From: Pseudomonas umsongensis
Lineage (GTDB): Bacteria; Pseudomonadota; Gammaproteobacteria; Pseudomonadales; Pseudomonadaceae
Length of the DNA stretch: 64,000 nt
Assembly: GCF_002236105.1 (NCBI RefSeq)
Contig: NZ_NIWU01000002.1
Location: 992,001-1,056,000, forward strand
Reading direction: 5' to 3'
Shown: positions 59,093-64,000 of the stretch, in pieces
How positions within the stretch are numbered: position 1 is the stretch's first letter
Layout of the letters: every line of letters begins with the position of its first letter
The notes under the pieces: generated by a model
What the model was told of the DNA's origin: nothing
The model's input: only the letters and a program-made list of their open reading frames with translations
Database searches by the model: none
Program-made: the position numbers and the translations under genes

Positions 59093-59677
59093 TTAGCCGC
59101 GAGCTTCCTTGAGCAACACGGCAATGCCTGGGTGATAGTGACCGGCTTCATTGCGCAATTTGCGATAGGCATAGGGGAAATACCAGGCCACGGCGCAGCA
59201 ATGCTCCTTTTGCAGGTCATCGACCATGTCCTGGAGTTCCTCCGGGGTGGCGCCTTGCTGGCTCTTGTGGGGAGCGACGAACAGGCAGCCGATTCTCAGG
59301 TCGCTGGCGTAGCTGATTTTTTTCGCGTCACTGGTGATGTCCAGCAAGGCCTGGGTCAGGTTCAGGCTGTTAACGCGTGGCCAGCGCTGCGTGGCCTGCA
59401 GCCAGGCGCGATCTTCGGTGGTGGCGATAAACAGGTCGGCGCGGCCGTTGCGTTCGCCTTCTTCGGTCTGTTTGCGCGTGGGCGATTGTTGCAGCGTGAC
59501 CATCTCAGCCATCCATGCCGCGGCAGAAAGCAGGCCGAGGTTGGCTTTTTCATCGAGCCAGTAGGGTGTCTCGTTGTCGCCGCGAACGGCGTTATAACGA
59601 TCGATACAGTCGAACCAGCGCTCCAGCACCGGACGCAGGAATTCCAGCTTCGGATTACTGATGATCATGCCTTGCAT
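59093..59677 (-). CDS. unknown protein next to the cobalamin riboswitch
   Basis: A 194-residue soluble protein that I cannot assign. It is rich in Trp and charged residues, without signal or membrane segment. An N-terminal helical part (LEFLRPVLERWFDCIDRYNAV) precedes ADLFIATTEDRAW, and the C-terminal region has a Cys pair (EHCCAVAWYFPYAYRKLR). AAGGTGAG upstream supports the ATG at 59677; a GTG nine bases earlier is possible. It is divergent from cobO, and its promoter region adjoins the riboswitch. Function unknown; ssDNA/nuclease-like folds cannot be excluded. Confidence 0.75.
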   Translation of the reverse strand: MQGMIISNPKLEFLRPVLERWFDCIDRYNAVRGDNETPYWLDEKANLGLLSAAAWMAEMVTLQQSPTRKQTEEGERNGRADLFIATTEDRAWLQATQRWPRVNSLNLTQALLDITSDAKKISYASDLRIGCLFVAPHKSQQGATPEELQDMVDDLQKEHCCAVAWYFPYAYRKLRNEAGHYHPGIAVLLKEARG

Positions 59678-59843
59678 GGGGCTCACCTTATTATTGTGTT
59701 GTGAGATTGTGGCAAATTGATATCACTGAAGTGAGTGTGACACAAGATTGACGTCATTTTATGAATGGTTGGCAGTTATTCGTTCCGGCACCCTGTCTTC
59801 AATTGACGCTCCACCCCCAACCCTCTAACCTTCGCCGCTTGTT
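59678..59843. other. divergent region before the cobalamin riboswitch
   Basis: With the riboswitch and leader this makes 469 bases without a gene (59678-60146). This part has an AT-rich stretch with TCACTGAAGTGA near 59723 and TTGACG near 59744 that could belong to promoters; neither has a convincing partner box. Confidence 0.4.
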
Positions 59844-60049
59844 TCAGGTGCTCTGTGGCTTGGGTCGACAGAGTGAAACAGGGAAGCCGGTGAGTGAGCG
59901 CTTCAGTCGATGAAGCCCTGCGATCCCGGCGCTGCCCCCGCAACGGTAAATGAGTGAACACTGCGCTTGAAGCCACTGCGTCGATCCATCGATGCGGGAA
60001 GGCGCGCAGCGAGGCTTCACGCCGCTCATGAGCCCGGAGACCGGCCTGA
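59844..60049 (+). promoter_or_regulatory. cobalamin (adenosylcobalamin) riboswitch
   Basis: Conserved elements are visible in order: closing helix TCAGG (59844-59848) with CCTGA (60045-60049), GGGAAGCCGGTG (59881-59892), GCTGCCCCCGCAACGGTAA (59931-59949), CGGGAAGG (59995-60002) and the B12 box GAGCCCGGAGACCGGCC (60030-60046). It lies upstream of cobO, so cobalamin should lower expression of the operon. The following GGCATC/GATGCC stem lacks a T tract, so translational control is likely. Confidence 0.95.
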
Positions 60050-60146
60050 TCCATCCAAGCGGCATCACGGTGGGCGATGCCAGGCTTCTTGCCGTCTATT
60101 CTTGTGCCTGCCCGCCGTTAATCCTGCCTCAACGGAGAGCTCCCCC

Positions 60147-60758
60147 ATGTCTGACAATCCTGATCGTGACGAACGTCACCTGGCGCGCATGCTGCGCAAA
60201 AAGGCCGTGATCGACGAACGCATCGCCAATTCCCCAAACGAATGTGGCCTGCTGCTGGTGCTGACCGGCAATGGCAAAGGCAAGAGCAGTTCGGCGTTCG
60301 GCATGCTGGCGCGTGCCATGGGGCATGGCATGCAGTGCGGCGTGGTGCAGTTCATCAAGGGACGTAACAGCACCGGTGAAGAGCTGTTCTTCCGGCGCTT
60401 TCCCGAGCAGGTGCGTTTTCATGTGATGGGCGAGGGCTTCACCTGGGAAACACAGGATCGCCAGCGCGACATCGCGGCTGCCGAAGCGGCCTGGGCGGTG
60501 TCGCAGCAACTGCTGCGCGACCCGTCCATCGGCCTGGTGGTGCTGGACGAACTGAACATCGCCCTCAAGCACGGCTACCTCGATCTCGATCAGGTGCTCA
60601 GCGATTTGCAGGCGCGTCCGCCTATGCAGCACGTGGTGGTTACTGGTCGCGGCGCCAAGCCGGAGATGGTTGAACTGGCGGATACCGTCACTGAAATGGG
60701 CATGATCAAGCACGCCTTCCAGGCCGGTATCAAGGCGCAAAAAGGCGTGGAGCTGTGA
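60147..60758 (+). CDS. cobO: corrinoid adenosyltransferase (CobO/BtuR type)
   Basis: A 203-residue ATP:cob(I)alamin/cobyrinate adenosyltransferase. P-loop GNGKGKSSSAFG lies at residues 39-50; VVQFIKGRNSTGEE and VVLDELNIALKHGYLD (Walker B) follow. It adds the adenosyl group to the corrinoid. GGAGAG precedes the ATG at 60147. The stop overlaps the cobB GTG start (GTGA). First gene of the riboswitch-controlled operon. Confidence 0.95.
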   Translation: MSDNPDRDERHLARMLRKKAVIDERIANSPNECGLLLVLTGNGKGKSSSAFGMLARAMGHGMQCGVVQFIKGRNSTGEELFFRRFPEQVRFHVMGEGFTWETQDRQRDIAAAEAAWAVSQQLLRDPSIGLVVLDELNIALKHGYLDLDQVLSDLQARPPMQHVVVTGRGAKPEMVELADTVTEMGMIKHAFQAGIKAQKGVEL

Positions 60759-62140
60759 ACCAGCCTCGACGTTGCCCGGCGGTGCTGATTGCTGCGCCGG
60801 CGTCCGGCCAGGGCAAGACCACCGTGACCGCTGCGCTGGCCCGGTTGCATCGTAACCAGGGCCGTAAGGTTCGCGTGTTCAAGTGCGGCCCGGACTTTCT
60901 CGATCCGATGATCCTCGAACGCGCCAGCGGTGCGCCGGTGTATCAACTGGACATGTGGATGGTCGGCGAGCAGGACAGTCGCCGCCTGTTGTGGGAGGCC
61001 GCTGGCGACGCTGACCTGATCCTGATCGAAGGCGTCATGGGGCTGTTCGACGGTACGCCGTCCAGCGCTGACCTGGCGCGGCATTTCGGCGTGCCGGTGC
61101 TCGCTGTGATCGACGGCACCGCCATGGCCCAGACCTTCGGCGCACTGGCCCTGGGCCTGGCGCGTTATCAGCCGGACTTGCCGTTTGCCGGCGTGCTGGC
61201 CAACCGCGTGGGCACCCTGCGCCACGCGCAACTGCTCGAAGGCAGCCTGACCGAAGGCCTGCGCTGGTATGGCGCCTTGTCACGGGAGACCGGGATCGAA
61301 TTGCCGAGTCGACACCTTGGCCTGGTGCAGGCCAGCGAGTTGAATGACCTGGATGTGCGCCTCGATGCGGCGGCCGAGGCCCTGGCCGGCAGTTGCGAAG
61401 TCGAACTGCCGCCGGCGGTGGAATTCGCCGCGCCCGATGTGGTGACAGTCGAGCCCTTGCTGGCTGGCGTGCGCATCGCCGTGGCCCGTGACGAAGCGTT
61501 TGCCTTTACCTATGGCGCCAGTCTCGATGTGCTGCGGGCGATGGGCGCCGAGCTGCGGTTTTTCTCGCCGATCCGTGATGCAGGTTTGCCAGAGGCCGAC
61601 AGCCTGTACCTGCCGGGTGGCTATCCGGAATTGCACCACGTGGCATTGGCGCAGAACACTGCCATGCTCAGCGCCATCCGCGCCCACCACGCGGCAGGCA
61701 AACCCTTGCTGGCCGAATGCGGCGGCATGCTTTATTTGCTCGATTCGCTGACCGATGTCGAGGGCACTCGTGCCGAGCTGGTCGGCTTGTTGAAGGGCGA
61801 CGCGGTGATGCAAAAGCGCCTTGCTGCATTGGCTCTGCAAGCGGTTGAGCTGCCGGAAGGTTCTTTGCGCGGGCATACCTATCACCATTCGTTGACCACG
61901 ACCGAGCTTGTTCCGATTGCCCGTGGCCTGAGTCCTAACGGCGGGCGTGGGGCCGAAGCGGTTTATCGTGAGGGGCGGATGACGGCCTCTTACGTGCACT
62001 TTTATTTCCCGTCCAATCCATCAGCGATTGCCGCTTTGTTTGCGCCTGACTGGACGGACGCCTTCGCGAGCAGGCTCGCTCCCACAGGGGAACGCATATC
62101 AAATGTGGGAGCGAGCCTGCTCGCGAAGAGCCATGACTGA
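60755..62140 (+). CDS. cobB: cobyrinate a,c-diamide synthase
   Basis: A 461-residue ATP- and glutamine-dependent amidase (CobB/CbiA) that makes the a- and c-amides of cobyrinate or hydrogenobyrinate. The dethiobiotin-synthase-like N-domain starts with APASGQGKTTVTAAL; the C-domain is a class I glutamine amidotransferase with nucleophile Cys in LLAECGGMLYLL and YHHS near the end. Start is GTG, overlapping cobO by four bases. The last roughly 27 residues after AALFAPD are encoded by a REP pair (62062-62129) and are absent from the usual family end; they look like a recent extension. Confidence 0.94.
   Translation: MNQPRRCPAVLIAAPASGQGKTTVTAALARLHRNQGRKVRVFKCGPDFLDPMILERASGAPVYQLDMWMVGEQDSRRLLWEAAGDADLILIEGVMGLFDGTPSSADLARHFGVPVLAVIDGTAMAQTFGALALGLARYQPDLPFAGVLANRVGTLRHAQLLEGSLTEGLRWYGALSRETGIELPSRHLGLVQASELNDLDVRLDAAAEALAGSCEVELPPAVEFAAPDVVTVEPLLAGVRIAVARDEAFAFTYGASLDVLRAMGAELRFFSPIRDAGLPEADSLYLPGGYPELHHVALAQNTAMLSAIRAHHAAGKPLLAECGGMLYLLDSLTDVEGTRAELVGLLKGDAVMQKRLAALALQAVELPEGSLRGHTYHHSLTTTELVPIARGLSPNGGRGAEAVYREGRMTASYVHFYFPSNPSAIAALFAPDWTDAFASRLAPTGERISNVGASLLAKSHD
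62062..62129. repeat. REP pair forming the 3' end of the cobB coding region
   Basis: CCTTCGCGAGCAGGCTCGCT... and AATGTGGGAGCGAGCCTGCT... face each other inside the cobB frame, ending four bases before the bluB ATG. Confidence 0.92.
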
Positions 62141-62783
62141 CAACGCCTTCAGCCAGGCCGAACGCGACGCGGTCTACCGCGCCATCGGTGAACGCCGCGA
62201 CATGCGTCACTTCGCCGGCGGCACGGTCGAGCCCGAGCTGCTGCGACGCCTGCTCGAAGCCGCGCATCAGGCCCCAAGTGTCGGCCTGATGCAGCCCTGG
62301 CGGTTCATCCGCATCAGCGATCGAGCCTTGCGTGGCCAGATCCAACAGCTGGTGGAGCAAGAACGTATCCGCACCGCCGAGGCCCTGGGTGAGCGCACCG
62401 ACGAATTCATGCACCTCAAGGTCGAGGGCATCAACGATTGCGCCGAAGTGCTGGTCGCCGCGTTGATGGACGATCGCGAACGGCACATCTTCGGTCGTCG
62501 CACCCTGCCGGAAATGGACCTGGCCTCGTTGTCTTGCGCCATCCAGAACCTCTGGCTGGCGTCCCGCGCCGAAGGGCTGGGCATGGGCTGGGTCTCGCTG
62601 TTCGAACCGCAAGCCTTGGCGGACCTGCTGGGCCTGCCGCCTGGTGCCAAGCCCCTGGCCATTCTCTGCCTGGGACCGGTCAAGGCCTTCTATCCGGCGC
62701 CAATGCTGGTGCTCGAAGGCTGGGCGCAGGCGCGTCCGTTGAGTGAGCTGCTGTACGAAAATTATTGGGGAGTGAGTCAATGA
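62133..62783 (+). CDS. bluB: 5,6-dimethylbenzimidazole synthase BluB
   Basis: A 216-residue flavin destructase that breaks down FMNH2 with O2 to give the lower ligand DMB. Nitroreductase-like fold: [16 protein letters not shown] binds flavin near the N-terminus, [15 protein letters not shown] and [23 protein letters not shown] are signature blocks. The ATG at 62133 overlaps the cobB end by 8 bases; GAAGAG from the adjacent REP is the only ribosome-binding-like sequence. Confidence 0.95.
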   Translation: MTDNAFSQAERDAVYRAIGERRDMRHFAGGTVEPELLRRLLEAAHQAPSVGLMQPWRFIRISDRALRGQIQQLVEQERIRTAEALGERTDEFMHLKVEGINDCAEVLVAALMDDRERHIFGRRTLPEMDLASLSCAIQNLWLASRAEGLGMGWVSLFEPQALADLLGLPPGAKPLAILCLGPVKAFYPAPMLVLEGWAQARPLSELLYENYWGVSQ

Positions 62784-63688
62784 GTGTGGCGTTGTTGAGT
62801 GTCGCCGCGGTAGCGCTGGATGCGCTGCTGGGTGAGCCCAAGCGCTGGCATCCGCTGGTGGCGTTTGGCCGTTTCGCCGAGCGCATCGAGCAACGTTTCA
62901 ATGGTGGCGGTCGCGGCTGGCGCAGCCATGGGGTCACCGCGTGGGTGATCGCCGTAGTGCCGCTGACCCTGTTGGCCACGGCGCTCTCATGGGCGCCGTA
63001 CGTCGGCTGGATCGTCGAGATTCTCGCGCTCTATTGCGCCCTGGGCATGCGCAGCCTCGGCGAGCACGTCACGCCGGTGGCCAAGGCCTTGCGCAGCGGT
63101 GACCTTGAAGAAGCGCGCCAACGCGTGAGTTATCTGGTCAGCCGCAAAACCAGTGATCTGGATGAAACCGCCGTGGCCCGTGCCGCCACCGAATCGGTGC
63201 TGGAAAACGGCAGCGACGCGGTGTTCGCCGCGCTGTTCTGGTTTGCCGTGGCCGGTGCGCCCGGCGTGGTGCTCTACCGTTTGAGCAACACCCTGGACGC
63301 GATGTGGGGCTATCGCAACGAACGCTTCGAGCGTTTCGGCTGGGCGGCGGCCAAGATCGACGACGTGCTCAATTACATTCCGGCGCGCCTGGTGGCGCTG
63401 ACCTATGCACTGCTGGGCAAGACCCGACTGGCGTTGAAATGCTGGCGTACCCAGGGGCCAACCTGGGACAGCCCGAATGCCGGTCCGGTGATGGCGGCGG
63501 GGGCCGGTGCGTTAGGCGTCGAGCTGGGCGGGCCGGCGATTTATCACGGTGAACTGCATCAGCGCCCGACGCTGGGCGAGGGCGTGCCGGCGGATGCCGA
63601 CGCCATCGACCGCGGCTGGCAACTGGTGCAGCGTGGGGTATGGTTGTGGCTGCTGATTCTGTGCGTGGGGTCTGAATTTTATGCTTGA
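62780..63688 (+). CDS. cbiB: adenosylcobinamide-phosphate synthase (CbiB; CobD of Pseudomonas)
   Basis: A 302-residue membrane protein attaching (R)-1-amino-2-propanol or its phosphate to adenosylcobyric acid. Helices alternate with the conserved [15 protein letters not shown] at the N-terminus, [27 protein letters not shown] and the C-terminal [23 protein letters not shown]. It overlaps bluB by four bases (ATGA) and cobC by 8. In Pseudomonas it is named cobD. Confidence 0.94.
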   Translation: MSVALLSVAAVALDALLGEPKRWHPLVAFGRFAERIEQRFNGGGRGWRSHGVTAWVIAVVPLTLLATALSWAPYVGWIVEILALYCALGMRSLGEHVTPVAKALRSGDLEEARQRVSYLVSRKTSDLDETAVARAATESVLENGSDAVFAALFWFAVAGAPGVVLYRLSNTLDAMWGYRNERFERFGWAAAKIDDVLNYIPARLVALTYALLGKTRLALKCWRTQGPTWDSPNAGPVMAAGAGALGVELGGPAIYHGELHQRPTLGEGVPADADAIDRGWQLVQRGVWLWLLILCVGSEFYA

Positions 63689-64000
63689 GCACGGCGGACG
63701 ACTGCGCAAGGCGGCGCACGATTACGGCATCGATGAAGCCGATTGGCTTGACCTGTCCAGCGGCCTGGCCCCCTGGCCGTTTCCAGTGCCGGACATCCCG
63801 CAACGGGCCTGGGCGCGATTGCCGGAAACCAATGACGGTCTGGAGCAGGCGGCCTGCGACTACTACGGCACCTTGCAAGCGTTGCCGGTCGCCGGTTCGC
63901 AGATGGCCATCCAGTTGCTGCCGCGTTTGCGGCGGGCGGGCAAGGTCGGCGTACTGTCACCCTGTTATGCCGAACATGCCGAGGCGTGGCGGCGCAATGG
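63681..64000 (+). CDS. cobC: threonine-phosphate decarboxylase CobC, 3'-truncated by window edge
   Basis: The first 106 residues of a PLP enzyme of the histidinol-phosphate aminotransferase type that makes (R)-1-amino-2-propanol phosphate. The N-terminus [17 protein letters not shown] and [15 protein letters not shown] are typical; [12 protein letters not shown] near residue 77-88 begins the PLP domain. The ATG overlaps the cbiB stop by 8 bases. The frame runs off the window edge. Confidence 0.9.
   Translation, partial: MLEHGGRLRKAAHDYGIDEADWLDLSSGLAPWPFPVPDIPQRAWARLPETNDGLEQAACDYYGTLQALPVAGSQMAIQLLPRLRRAGKVGVLSPCYAEHAEAWRRN

Noticed and set aside
59720..59736. TCACTGAAGTGA palindrome upstream of the riboswitch
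   Set aside because: Short and without a second copy or a known regulator; could be chance.

Overview
The window is chromosomal DNA of a Pseudomonas, most likely of the P. fluorescens group. The gene families, the high GC content, the order gltA-sdhCDAB-sucAB-lpd-sucCD-brnQ, the glyoxylate carboligase operon next to pyruvate kinase, and the many short REP-type hairpins (GTGGGAGCGAGC..., GTAGGAGCTGCC...) all fit that group. I see no rRNA, tRNA, prophage, CRISPR array or classical insertion sequence. Nearly all genes are core or soft-core; the accessory material is a HicAB toxin-antitoxin pair, a REP-associated transposase and many intergenic repeats.

Layout. 1-2.1 kb: 3' part of ccmI (cytochrome c maturation), a proline-rich lipoprotein and an orphan phnN. 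2.2-2.8 kb: hicAB. 2.9-7.8 kb: an MFS exporter, an unknown lipoprotein, a sulfate-binding protein, a K+ channel with a zinc-ribbon tail and a urea transporter. 7.9-14.5 kb, minus strand: gcl-hyi-glxR-ttuD-pyk, which turns glyoxylate into glycerate, phosphoglycerate and then pyruvate; a DUF336 gene diverges from gcl, and two identical TTGTATACAA palindromes lie in the shared promoter region. 15.2-16.0 kb: a REP-flanked RAYT transposase. 16-22.1 kb: a TetR regulator, a DUF808 membrane protein, a coupled hydrolase/mlaA pair, a small membrane protein and a GH17 glucan-modifying protein. 22.4-25.5 kb: a betaine-binding protein followed by DUF485 and an ActP-type symporter.

25.6-39.7 kb: a repeat mosaic, then divergent gltA and the TCA-cycle cluster sdhCDAB, sucAB-lpd and sucCD. 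The gltA/sdhC region has two strong sigma70-like promoters, and the sucA and sucC leaders are structured. 40-46 kb: brnQ, small membrane proteins, two thioesterases and htpG with a heat-shock-like promoter. 46-51 kb: dienelactone hydrolase, pirin, OsmC-like protein, DUF3108, purN and purM. 51-56.6 kb: DUF2066 protein, AI-2E-type permease, hda, two NlpC/P60 lipoproteins and an O-methyltransferase. 56.6-57.6 kb: a second repeat mosaic. 57.7-59.7 kb: a sorbosone-dehydrogenase-like lipoprotein and an unknown protein. 59.8 kb to the end: a cobalamin riboswitch and the overlapping operon cobO-cobB-bluB-cbiB-cobC, cut by the window edge.

No wholly new system is evident. The best leads concern repeats: a REP hairpin at each of the three open junctions of the gcl operon; two 0.8-0.9 kb mirror-image elements with the same terminal inverted repeats; and a REP that has become coding sequence at the 3' end of cobB and also provides the sequence just before the bluB start. 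Other leads are the paired palindromes at gcl, the zinc-ribbon K+ channel beside a urea transporter, and an MlaA homologue without a lipobox.
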